Assembly (NCBI RefSeq): GCF_026212465.1 | Contig: NC_080053.1 | Location: 5,244,287 to 5,308,286 of the forward strand | DNA: 64,000 bases | Origin: Amaranthus tricolor | Taxonomy: Eukaryota > Streptophyta > Magnoliopsida > Caryophyllales > Amaranthaceae | Direction: 5' to 3' | Position numbers and translations under genes: made by a program | Part shown: in pieces, positions 22,625 to 33,278 of the stretch | Position numbering within the stretch: the stretch's first letter is position 1 | How the letters are laid out: each line of letters starts with the position of its first letter | The notes under the pieces: model-generated | The model's input: only the letters and a program-made list of their open reading frames with translations | What the model was told of the DNA's origin: nothing | Databases searched by the model: none

Positions 22625-23020
22625 CTTGATCTTCATGAGTATCATAGCCAGTCATTCCTGGCATGAAGTAGTATGTGAGTGCTAAGTTCACCTTGCAGAC
22701 CTGTTGAAAATAATTATCATTATCTAAATTTATTGTGATTTTTTTTCATAAATAATCGTAAGAGACAGTCTTTACGAGAGACGTATTATATATAGGTTAA
22801 ATAGTCCAATTAATACAAATTAAAGATGAAATAAGAATGTGGACTTCTTATTTTGAGGTTGTCTCTCTGAGAAATGGTCTCTCACAAGAATAACTGTTTT
22901 TTTTCTATATAAATAAGTAATGGGCATGAAATATAACTAATCTTGCCTTGGAAGTGTTTTGTTGATCTTCTCCAATTCCCAAATACTCCAATGCAGTCAT
23001 TGCATTCTCAACTGTGGTTA
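22625..23020 (-). pseudogene. response regulator pseudogene exons 2 and 3
   Basis: Exon 2 (22947-23020) reads V-TTVENAMTALEYLGIGED then QQNTSK, ending AAG|GCAAG, a plausible GC-AG intron donor. Exon 3 (22625-22700) follows ACAG and reads VCKVNLALTYYFMPGMTGYD, then frameshifted residues. The stretch 22146-22624 is intron with no recognisable content apart from the flank of the Copia element. Confidence 0.8.
22752..22898. mobile_element. small MITE with AGAGAC inverted ends
   Basis: The left end TAAGAGACAGTCTTTACGAG and the right end (inverse TTGTGAGAGACCATTTCTC) pair imperfectly around an AT-rich core with TAGTCCAATTAATAC. It lies in intron 2 of the response regulator pseudogene. Confidence 0.5.
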
Positions 23021-23029
23021 CTGCAGTAA

Positions 23030-24071
23030 AATATATGCACCACATTCTTGAAATTACTTGCTCTTATTCGCTTTTCAAATTAACCACAGTAATAAAATCA
23101 TCAAAATTTACTATTTTGTTACAATTATTTAACTTCATTTGCCTCTAACACGAAAATCAAGAAACTGGACATGTTGATGGATGAACAGTGTTAAAAAACA
23201 AATGGGATATTTAATTAGAATAGGAGGAAGTAATTTTTTATTATAATAAATCTAAAAGATTTTCTCTTTGATTTTCATAATATAGCAGATTTAAAAAGAC
23301 AATTTAATAAATAAAAATACTTTATCTTAATTTATCTGTTACACAAACATTCATCAAATAATAATAGGGAAAAATTGTCAAAACTAATTAGTGAACTTTT
23401 TTTTGTTAAAAACTATCTAATAAATTTTTTGATTCAATAAATACCTTATAAATTTTCTTTCCTTTGTGAAACACTACCAATTGACGATTTTCATCCATTA
23501 ACCATTAATATTGGGTATGAAAAACTACCAAATGCAATCAAAAACATTAAGAATTCACCGATATATAATGTTCATCCAATATAGGCTATGTTTCTACCTA
23601 CACCTAATGCATTTTTTAATTGATGAAACAATGTTCTTGAAAAACTTCAATGAAGGCCTAAAGTGGAAAAGATTCTAGTATTGAAGTGAAGAACCAAGTG
23701 TTTGGGCAAGAGGGTTAAAACCATAGTGTAAAAACAAGCATTGTAAAGATTTTTGAAAATAACGAATTGAGATTTTCAACGTTGTAAAGGTGTAAAATAA
23801 ATTCATTTTGGGCCATATTAAGGATATCTATTGATTTCGACCGATATTTAAGCGTTACAATAAATGCAGCACTTTCGTTACCATATTTTCGTTTCGTTAT
23901 TGCAATTGCTACTGATACCACATTTTTACTCTATATGTTTGGGATTACAATTGAGGGACAATTCTGTAAAACTGAGTGAGTGCCCCAAATAGACATACAC
24001 GGGTTAAAGATAACGAAATTAAACAACACACAATTTCTGCTCTAACACCCAAAGCTAACTTGGCTTTCAAG
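23030..24071. other. intron sequence without recognisable features
   Basis: AT-rich intron 1 sequence between exon 2 and the long inverted repeat. A 68-codon frame on the minus strand at 23715 has no motif. I see no TE ends here. Confidence 0.5.
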
Positions 24072-26730
24072 GAGTATTTGAAAAAAATAAGATTATTTAA
24101 CAACTTTATTCAAAAAACAAGCTTCGTTCAAACTTTATTCTCAAAATAAGCGTCCTTGCCTCCGAAACTAGGCTTAGTGTATACTCGCACTTACTAACTG
24201 CGAAATAAAAGAAATGGTCAAAAATTTAGTCAAGAGATATGTCGTTGTTACTAACAGAGACTTAATGGTTGACTGGTCAAACTACTAAGTCGCTGTTACT
24301 AACAGCGACATATCCCTTGACTTGGTTTGACTTTTGTTGATTTTTTGTATGATTTAAACTAACCGTTGTAAAATTGAAAAATAGCCATTATGAAGTTGAA
24401 AATAGCCGTTGATATGGAATTTGATATGGATTCGTTGAACATGAATGAAATTGTGTTGAATTTTCGAGAGCATCTTCCCTATTTGAATATGATTGTCTGT
24501 TTGTTTTTGATTAAATTCATACTGTATTCTTGGCGGAATGATTCATCGCCGAAACTCTGAGTACTTAACATCATTTCATTCATAATTAACGTGTGATAAT
24601 ACGATAAAAATATATACATCTACATATATATTATAAATTATACACAAAAGTCCAAATGTTACAAATATTGAATATGTACAAATGTTCAATATATACAAAA
24701 TGTCACTAATGTTCAATATATACAAACAGTATACTAATGCTAATCCTTCCTGAACCCTGTCTAACTGTGACGGTTTACGACGCCTCCTACGATAGTAAGA
24801 GGCCGTCGCATGACGCTCGGGTAGGGGAGGTGATTGATACTGTGATGATCCAGCACCCTGTGAGGACCCGGCACCATAGTCGGGGCACGTTAAGTCTACC
24901 TCCTCAAGATGAACGTCAGCATGATGAGGAGATGACCCCTGCTCGTCCATAGTGCTGTCGGGCACAGCGACTTCTGGAATGAAGTGCTGAAACTGTGTCC
25001 CTAGGAGTATGCCTTGGGCAATCTCCCGTACAGGCTCCTCTTGGGTGGAGCTGATGACAGATGCAATGCCCTGTGCCTGCATTAAGACTGAAGTATTAAT
25101 GAAATGTATAACATGTAAGTTCTATGGATAATAATCAACGTTGAAGAATACTTACAAAGTGTGTCATCGTCGGTGCTGCGGGAGCATACTGGGCTGCCAC
25201 GATGATACCTCGTGGTGTCATCCATCGACGAGTGATGGAGAGGAGCCACGGCATGTAATCCGCCAAAGTAGGTGCGCCTACAGCCTCGATCGACGCACCT
25301 TGGGCCAACAGCTCCAGCCTGTGATCCCAACGAGCTATATGGCGCCAGTTGATCTCCAACTGGTTCTTGGGCTCCCGACCCTTGCGTGAGCTGTGATGGA
25401 GATCCGCCACTGTGTCACAAGGCGGCGGGATGCCTTGTACCATCCCAAATTGGCGCATTACGCGCTCAAGGAGATGCACTTCGACTATGTAGAAGCATAT
25501 CAAAGGTACAGAGGCTCTCTACGCCCCTGACAAGATCCCTTAGTGCTGAGGCAATGCAGCATATGCCTCAGCGGGGTAAGGGTCCCATCGAAACTACACG
25601 TGAAAATGTAATTAATAAATTACGCAATATGATAGTTACAAGACAAGTTGTAGTGAAGTTTTTACCTGGCCAGCTCGAAGTAGATCGAGTTGATCGCGGT
25701 AGAACCCCACGCCCGATCCTGTGTGGGTCCTTGTAAGTCTATCAAAGGACCACAGCGATCCATACGGCACATGTGGGGGTGGAAGAATTGGTGGCGCAAA
25801 TGCACCACGTCCCACAATCCTCATCGGTTACCCAATGAGAATGTGCTTCCACGCCCAAAGCTATGAATTACAGATATAAGTAAGTAAACGACTATCAAAA
25901 ACAAATTAAGAGAAAAGCGTTAACATGTAAAGTTAGTATTACCTGGAGAATAATCAGGAGCTCAGCAATCTCCTTCACGTTCTTCCGTGAAGCTTCACAC
26001 AGTCTTCTGTACAGATAAGCTAGGGCTGCAGAACCCCAACTGTAACCGGAGATGACCTCCCATAGCGCATCAAGCAACGTCAAGTACAATAGTTGTACCC
26101 GGTTGCCAGTCTTGTCGGAGAACAAGACTGCACCAATCAGATATGAGAGATACGCCCTCAACGGTAGCCTCATCAGCACCTTCAGGGAGGTGCGAAAAGT
26201 TCTGCGCAAGCCATGTTACGCGCAGGCTACTCCCTTTGGCTACCTCTACGGGAGGCTGGACTTCTAATAATCTATGGACTTTGTCTTGCCAACTTTCGAG
26301 TTGGCGTCCAACGGTGCAGACGGCATGTCCCTCGATGGGAAGCCGTGTAAGCACAGCTACGTCAAGTAAAGTGACAGTAGCCTCACCTAGAGGTAGGTGG
26401 AAGGCATGTGTCTCTTGGCGCCAACGCTCGACTAAAGCCGTGACTAGCGCCCGATCGACTCTCCCGTAAGCGATGAGGTGGAAGTCGTACAACCTCGCTC
26501 GCTGAAGGTAGAGGATGATTCGTGCGTCAATCTCCCACGGAGCAAAGTCGGGATGCCTGATGTATATGGTCTCTACGTCGGACACCTAAACGCAAAGATT
26601 ATATTAGCATAAAGTTAAAGTATAAAGGCATGTACATTCAAAATACTAAGTTGACTAACCTGGACATCCCATAGTACACTGCTCCTGTGATCCATCTCTA
26701 CTGTAATTCAACAATAACTTAGTTACTGTA
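24072..26730. repeat. left arm of the long inverted repeat
   Basis: Pairs with 27195-29926. TIR part 24072-24320 contains three near-palindromes around TGTTACTAACAG. A single-stranded RNA covering both arms would fold into one long hairpin. Confidence 0.9.
24744..26695 (-). pseudogene. plant mobile domain (PMD) gene, left copy, broken
   Basis: PMD proteins (MAIN/MAIL1 type, often annotated as phosphatase 7 long form homologs) are nuclear proteins; a related clade rides on MULEs and Ty3 elements. Exon 1 starts at ATG 26695 (MDHRSSVLWDVQ) and is shorter than the right copy. Exon 2 shows RALVTALVERWRQETHAF and HLPLGEATVTLLDVAVL. Later exons show GAFAPPILPPPHVPYGS, EVHLLERVMRQFGMVQG and a serine/glycine tail ending YYRRRRRKPSQLD. 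Lesions are an 11-base deletion near 26155 (frameshift), in-frame stops at 25540-25542 and 25519-25521, and loss of the terminal stop so the frame runs on. Confidence 0.88.
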
Positions 26731-26732
26731 AT

Positions 26733-27105
26733 TAGAAGGAGAAGAGGAAGATGGCATAATGGGAATTTGGGTTTCTTGGGTAGGGAAGGGCGTATGAGAA
26801 GGAGCAGAAGAAGTTACATTTAAGAATGCATTTGTCTCTACAACATTGACATCTTGATTCCCTAGGGGTACCTCTTCTACATTCAAACATTCTCTAAATT
26901 ATTCTTGCCGTTGATTGATAAGAGGTCATGGCCTCAATACACCGGTGTTGAGGTGATACACGATCCAGATCACATTCGTGGACTAGGAAGACCTAAGTCC
27001 GGGAGGATCACGAACGAAATGGACGAAGGATCGCGGAGACGCAACGCTTGTCGACGGTGTGGTAGTGACGGTCACAACACTAGAACTTGCACGTCAAGGT
27101 AAACA
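26733..27105. pseudogene. MULE transposase scraps in the spacer of the inverted repeat
   Basis: 26733-26900 matches the amino-terminal linker of the MULE-3 transposase (about 40290-40450, minus strand), including the GGGTACCTCTTCTACAT stretch. 26905-27102 on the plus strand encodes GRPKSGRITNEMDEGSRR then ACRRCGSDGHNTRTC, the basic region and CCHC knuckle that end MuDR-type transposases, with a stop. So the spacer keeps a front piece facing left and a tail piece facing right, with everything between deleted. The CCHC tail precedes the right PMD gene on the same strand, giving the ancestral order transposase then PMD. Confidence 0.8.
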
Positions 27106-27194
27106 GTATCTGTATTTGAGTTTATAAACACAAAGATTATCAAACAAATAAAAAAAAAACATGAGTAAACAATTTGAGTACTTCTTAAGTATTT

Positions 27195-29926
27195 TTTTAC
27201 AATAAATAACGCTTAGTTATTGTTGAATTGCAGCAGAGATGGATCCAGCAGCTCCAGGCCCTCGCGACCCTAGTGTGCTTACGATGCAGGCGGATCATAG
27301 GAGCAGTAAGCTATGGGATGTCCAGGTTATTGAACTTACCCTTTTTGAATTTATATGCCTTAATACTTTAACTTTAAGCTAACATAATATTTGCGTTTAG
27401 GTTCCGACACGGAGACCATATACACCAGGCATCCCGATTCTGCTTCGTGGGCGATTGACGCACGGATCGTCCCGTACCTTCAGCTCGCGAGATTGTATGA
27501 CTTCCACCTCATCGCGTATGGGAGAATCGATCGGGCGCTAGTCACGACTTTAGTCGAGCGGTGGCGCCAGGAGACCCATACCTTCCACTTACCTCTAGGT
27601 GAGGCTACTGTCACTTTACTTGACGTAGCTGTGCTTACACGGCTTCCCATCGAGGGACATGCCGTCTGCACCAATGGACGCCAATTCGAAAGTTGGCAAG
27701 ACAAAGTCCATAGATTATTAGGAGTCCGACCTCCCGCAGAGGTAGCCAAAGGGAGTAGCCTGCGCGTAACATGGCTTGCGCAGAACTTCTCGCACCTCCC
27801 TGAATGTGCTGATGAGGCTACCGTTGAGAGATACGCTAGGGCGTATCTCTTATATCTGATTGGTGCAGTCTTGTTCTCCGACAAGACTGGCAACCGGGTA
27901 TAACTATTGTACTTGACGTTGCTTGATGCGCCATGGGAGGTCATCTCCGGTTACAGCTGGGGTTCTGCAGCCCTAGCTTATCTGTACAGAAGACTGTGTG
28001 AAGCTTCACGGAAGAACATGAAGGAGATAGCTGAGCTCTTGATTATTCTCCAGGTAATACTAACTTTACATGTTAACGCTTTTCTCTTAATTTGTTTTTG
28101 AGAGTCGTTTACTTACTTATATCTATAATTTATAACTTTGGGCGTGGAAACACATTCTCATTGGGAAACCGATGAGGATTGTGGGACGTGGTGCATTTGC
28201 ACCACCAATTCTTCCACCCCCACATGTGCCGTATGGATCGCGGTGGTCCTTTGATAGACGTACAAGGACCCACACAGGATCGGGCGTGGGGTTCTACCGC
28301 GATCAACTCGATCTACTTCGAGCTGACCAGGTAAAACTTCACTACAACTTGTCTTGTAACTATCATATTGCGTAATTTATTAATTACATTTTCACGTGTA
28401 GTTTCGATGGGACCCTTACCCCGCTGAGGCATACGCTGCATTGCCTCAGCACTAAGGGATCTTGTCAGGGGCGTGGAGAGCCTCTGTACCTTTGATATGC
28501 TTCGACATAGTCGAAGTGTATCTCCTTGAGCGCGTAATGCGCAAATTTGGGATGGTACAGGGCATCCCGCCGCCTTGTGACACAGTGGCGGATCTCCATC
28601 ACAGCTCACGCAAGGGTCGAGAGCCCAAGAACCAGTTGGAGATCAACTGGCGCCATATAGCTCGTTGGGATCACAGGCTAGAGCTGCTGGCCCAAGGTGC
28701 GTCGATCGAGGCTGTAGGCGCACCTACTTTGGCGGATTACATGCCGTGGCTCCTCTCCATCACTCGTCGATGGATGATACCACGAGGTATCATCGCGGCA
28801 GCCCAGTATGCTCCCGCAGCACCGACGATGACACACTTTGTAAGTATTCTTCAACGTTGATTATTATCCATAGAACTTACATGTTATACATTTCATTAAT
28901 ACTTCAGTCTTAATGCAGGCACAGGGCATTGCATCTGTCATCAGCTCCACCCAAGAGGAGCCTGTACGGGAGATTGCCCAAGGCATACTCCTAGGGACAC
29001 AGTTTCAGCACTTCATTCCAGAAGTCGCTGTGCCCGACAGCACTATGGACGAGCAGGGGTCATCTCCTCATCATGCTGACGTTCATCTTGAGGAGGTAGA
29101 CTTAACGTGCCCCGACTATGGTGCCGGGTCCTCACAGGGTGCTGGATCATCACAGTATCAATCACCTCCCCTACCCGAGCGTCATGCGACGGCCTCTTAC
29201 TATCGTAGGAGGCGTCGTAAACTGTCACAGTTAGACAGGGTACAGGAGGAGGATTAGCATTAGTATACTGTTTGTATATATTGAACATTAGTGACATTTT
29301 GTATATATTGAACATTTGTACATATTCAATATTTGTAACATTTGGACTTTTGTGTATAATTTGTAATATATATGTAGATGTATATATTTTTATCGTATTA
29401 TCACACGTATATTATGAATGAAATGATGTTAAGTACTCAGAGTTTTCGGCGATGAATCATTCCGCCAAGAATACAGTACGAATTTAATCAAAAACAAACA
29501 GACAATCATATTCAAATAGGGAATATGCTCTCGAAAATTCAACACAATTTCATTCATGTTCAACGAATCCATATCAAATTCCATATCAACGGCTATTTTC
29601 AACTTCATAATGGCTATTTTTCAATTTTACAACAGTTAGTTTAAATCAAACAAAAAATCAACAAAAATCAAACCAGGTCAAGGGTTATGTTGCTGTTAGT
29701 AACAGCGACTTAATAGTTTGACCAGTCAACCATTAAGTTGCTGTTAGTAACAACGACATATCTCTTGACTAAATTTTTGTCCATTTCTCTTATTTCGCTG
29801 TTAGTAAGTGCGAGTATACACCAAGCCTAGCTTCGGAGGCAAGGACGCTTATTTTGGGAATAAAGTTTGAACGAAGCTTGTTTTTTGAATAAAGTTGTTA
29901 AATAATCTTATTTTTTTCAAATACTC
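27195..29926. repeat. right arm of the long inverted repeat
   Basis: Reverse complement of 24072-26730. Outer TIR part about 29670-29926 ends CAAATACTC. Confidence 0.9.
27239..29257 (+). pseudogene. plant mobile domain (PMD) gene, right copy, broken
   Basis: Five exons: 27239-27325, 27401-28053, about 28136-28330, 28402-28839 and 28919-29257. Exon 1 encodes MDPAAPGPRDPSVLTMQ. Exon 2 carries the PMD core (RALVTTLVERWRQETHTF, HLPLGEATVTLLDVAVLT). Exon 4 gives VYLLERVMRKFGMVQG and QLEINWRHIARWDHRLE. The last exon is a Ser/Gly-rich tail ending RRRRKLSQLDRVQEED. Lesions are one base lost at the start of exon 2 (GTTCC where the left copy has GTGTCC), TAA at 27901-27903, loss of the AG before exon 3, and a TAA at 28453-28455 shared with the left copy. 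Exon 1 and the terminal stop are better kept than in the left copy, while exon 2's reading frame around 27901 is better kept in the left. Confidence 0.88.
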
Positions 29927-31714
29927 GTCGACTTCTCAACCCAAAACATGAAGATCTTCCAATCAAAAGCCAGGTGGGCTTTAGGACATGAACAAGGAAA
30001 GCCAACTCCGCTTATTCCATTCCGAAAACTTGGATATTGTTCCTTCTCCGCTCAATAATTGACTCTTGACTTTTCAAACTAAATTCAATGTCGTTTCTAG
30101 TATTGTATGGGCGCTAGGCAAACTAAAAGAAGTGGGCCCCCTCTATGGAGGGTCGATTTTGAATTTAAACAGGTTTTTGTAAAAATAACAAAGATAGACC
30201 TTATATATTATAATTAGCATTAAAAATATAGACGTATCATATAATTCTTAAATAATAAAAGAACTACTCATAAATTGCAAATTTTTAAATATGTAGTTCC
30301 ATTAACTAGCATATTCTAATTTTAGGACCCTTTCTAACTCTGAGCCCTAGACAAATGCCTACCTTGCCTATGGTTATGAACGACCTTGATTAAATCAATA
30401 CATACACTATCGTTTCTTCTTAGTAACGATCCCCACACTTGAATCGGCCATCTTCTCAAGGCATATACAAGAATTCTAATCTATAAAATTAATACATATA
30501 AAACCAATACTAATAAAATATTAATTCTTTGATAAAAAAAAAAAAAAAAAAACTTTGTTTTTGGTAATTTAGATGATTTTTATATTATTATAATATAAAA
30601 GTTTATAATAAATATTGAGATGAAAAACACATTGCGTTAAGCAGAAAGGTCACCGGACTAATTCTACATATACAAAATATATGAAATGTGGCTACAAAAT
30701 ACTACTCCCTCTTTTTTTTTATCTTTCCATCTGGAATACGGGAAGAAATAAAAATAAACAATAATTACACAATAGATACTTTGAGAGTTGAGTAAAATAA
30801 TATAAAAATAAAGATTTTATTGATTAAAGTGTAAGTGTAATAATATCATTGAATTTCATTGGGTGTATATAAAGTAAATACATTGGGAATTAAAATGTAA
30901 ATTAATTTTTATAGATTAAAGTGTAAGCGTAATAATTTCCTTGAATTATATTGGTTACTAAAATAGAATGATTTTAAATGAAAAGAACATTTTAAAATTT
31001 CCAAATGAAAAATGTGAGGGAAAAAAAAAGAACAGAGCGAGTACCAGGTAGTAGAAATGGTATAGGATAAATTTGACCAATAATTTATTTAACAATTTAT
31101 TATTCCAATAAAATCCTAGACAGATTGTGGTGGTGAACTGGGTATGTATTATTTTTCCTAAGATAATTGACCTACAAATTACAAAATTTTTTAAGATGCA
31201 AGTTGGAATTAATTAGCAAATTAGTATATCCATATATATTATATTATATAATCAAAATAATATTCCTAATTAAGTTGTTGAGTTTAATTGAGTACATGCA
31301 ACTATCAAGAACATGTTTGACACTTAATTAAGTCAAAAAGCATAAAAAGGGTTTATTTTTTAGTGATTGTTGGCTAGAAATTTTCAATTTTCATAAAACA
31401 TTCCAACTAAAGATTAATATTCATGTTTAAAAACCAAAAAGAATTATAGAAAGTTAAATAGCCAATGAGGCCTTCATGTTAGTATTTAGTATTCCAAATT
31501 CATAATTATAATAAGAGTCAACACAAAATCTACAATAATCCATTTGATTATAAATAATGAAGAAAAAGTCCAAAGTCAAAACAAAAATATTGATCCTATT
31601 CAGCTCTTGTAAATAAGTAATAACTCATCAACCACCTTATTTTGTGAAGTCATTAATATTGATTCTGTGCCTAAAACATTTTTGTGTTTTCATGTTTAAT
31701 GCATGACAATGGAG
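29927..31714. other. intron 1 sequence between the inverted repeat and the 771-bp insertion
   Basis: Apart from the MITE at 30086-30388, the stretch is AT-rich, with an A-run near 30534-30551, a short tandem similarity at 30780-30990 (TAAAGTGTAAGTGTAATAAT) and no coding signal. Confidence 0.5.
30086..30388. mobile_element. MITE-like element
   Basis: The left end CAATGTCGTTTCTAGTATTG and the right end (inverse CAAGGTCGTTCATAACCATA) form imperfect inverted repeats. Internal GGGCCCCCTCTATGGAGGG and GAGCCCTAGACAAATGCC match the style of 12843 and 18846. Probably a small hAT-type family. Confidence 0.5.
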
Positions 31715-31725
31715 TAACAAATATT

Positions 31726-32496
31726 GTAAGGAACGGGTGAGGTGACTACGACGCTCACTAGATTACCAACTCGAGACAATTCTTTAAATATTCAAATCAA
31801 TCAACTCAAAATATCACACAATAAGAATATGAAATGTGGACAGTAATATTTCAGTCACAAAGCATCAATAATAAGCGGAATAAGATGCAAGCAACACACA
31901 CAAATTATATGTGGAAAACCCCTTCGATGTGAAGGATAAAAACCACGGGACCTCTTGAGGAGTCCACCCTTAATATTCTCTTATTGATGATTAAATTGAG
32001 GTAAAATGAACCCAATGTAGTTCACAACAATCTACAGCTCACCAACAACAATAAACAATAAGAGATTGGAATTAGAGAACAAGAGAAGTAGAAAACACCC
32101 AAAAACAGCACTTCTGTACAGAGACAATTGTGACCTAACTAGAGCTCAAAACAACGATCCAACCGTTCAAAATGAAGCTCTTGATGTCAGGAACAAGCTG
32201 CCAAAATTTGAGAATGATCCAACGGTGCAATTTTCGACAATGGACAGATTACTGAAACCTGCCCTAAAAACTCCGAAAATAAAAACCTCATTGTTTTCTC
32301 TATTTTGTGTGTGTTGTTCTTGAAAACTACTCACCCTCTCTTGGTCACATGTTTGATAACCCCTTTAAAACTTCTAGTGGAAGTCACAACTTAAGTCTCT
32401 GAATTAGACTTAATCCAAGCTAGTAAAATGTAATAAAAATGGACCAATTAAATGGACTAAAACAAGAAACATTTTACTTCAATTGGGCTGGACCCA
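31726..32496. mobile_element. 771-bp insertion flanked by an 11-bp direct repeat
   Basis: TAACAAATATT occurs at 31715-31725 and again at 32497-32507, exactly bracketing the segment GTAAGGAACGGG...GGCTGGACCCA. The inside has the GGAAAACCCCTTCGATGTG and AAAAACCACGGGACC phrases common in plant retroelement-derived repeats. There are no terminal inverted repeats and no poly(A) tail, so the class is open; a MULE or non-LTR type duplication length fits better than an LTR type. Confidence 0.55.
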
Positions 32497-32507
32497 TAAC
32501 AAATATT

Positions 32508-33278
32508 ACCTCAAAACAAATTTTATTAGTTTTTTTATTAGGTTAAGGAAAAGTAGAACTAAGATAAGAGTTGAATGTAATATTTATTTTACCGTAAAAG
32601 CGATACTTTTCTAATTATATCGAAATATTAAGTTTTCCTTTATTTTATCAAAAACTAAACAAATTAATCGTTATCCATAATAAATAATAAATTACCGCAA
32701 TTCTCTCTACAATTGATATACTTTTTACGTTTTTTTCACTTAGTTCCTAAAATCCGTTTTTTTTTACCTCTTTGATTGGAAAACTTCAATGGTATATTTA
32801 TAGCTAATCCGATGGAACAAAAATAACAAAAATATAACAAATATTATAATTGTATAATAAATTACTAACAAACTCAACCAAAAGCTTAAACTGATAATTG
32901 AGGTTCCAGGATATGTTATATACTCTAAAACATTTCCTCATACGAGAGCCTTTTGGGCTAAATTCATCGATAACATTGAATATTCCACTTTAAGTGATAG
33001 GTGGTTGAAATTCGAACTAATGGTCCCTTATCACGCTGACTTTGATATCATGTCAAATCAGAGTAAACTTATTGTGAATGTTAACATATCAACAACAAAA
33101 CACGAATCACACACTATATAAGCCAAGAAAATATATCTTAAAACCATATAATAAGAAAAAAAAGGTATTCAATAACTTATTATACAGATCATCTTTAATT
33201 CATTGAAACAAATAATGCCAACAAGAGACAACAACAACAAAAAGAAAAAAAAAAAAAAAGGAAAAGAAAAGTAAGTAC
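32508..33278. other. intron 1 sequence next to exon 1
   Basis: AT-rich, with an A-run at 33241-33265. The stretch 32910-33060 (GGATATGTTATATACTC, then TGGTCCCTTATCACGCTGAC) looks like retroelement flank, but I cannot place it. No coding signal was seen. Confidence 0.35.

Larger units (their letters stand above)
24072..29926. mobile_element. 5.9-kb long inverted repeat derived from a PMD-carrying MULE
   Basis: Two arms of about 2.7 kb (24072-26730 and about 27195-29926) are reverse complements with very high similarity, around a spacer of about 460 bases. The outer ends (GAGTATTTGAAAAAAATAAG) are the same TIR family as MULE-3. Each arm carries, from outside in, the TIR with near-palindromic motifs, a 3' region and a PMD gene read outward. 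The spacer carries two transposase scraps. Compared with MULE-3, both arms lack the GRF gene at the same point (joined after AATAGCCGTTG), so that deletion preceded the arm duplication. No matching target duplication flanks the whole (GGCTTTCAAG versus GTCGACTTCT). It lies in intron 1 of the response regulator pseudogene. Confidence 0.88.

Noticed and set aside
27480..27944. 154-codon frame antisense to the right PMD gene, and the similar frame antisense to the left copy
   Set aside because: Shadow frames of the PMD coding exons; the sense strand has the recognisable family motifs.
24062..29936. A target duplication for the long inverted repeat
   Set aside because: Ten bases outside each TIR were compared and do not match, nor do shifts by a few bases.
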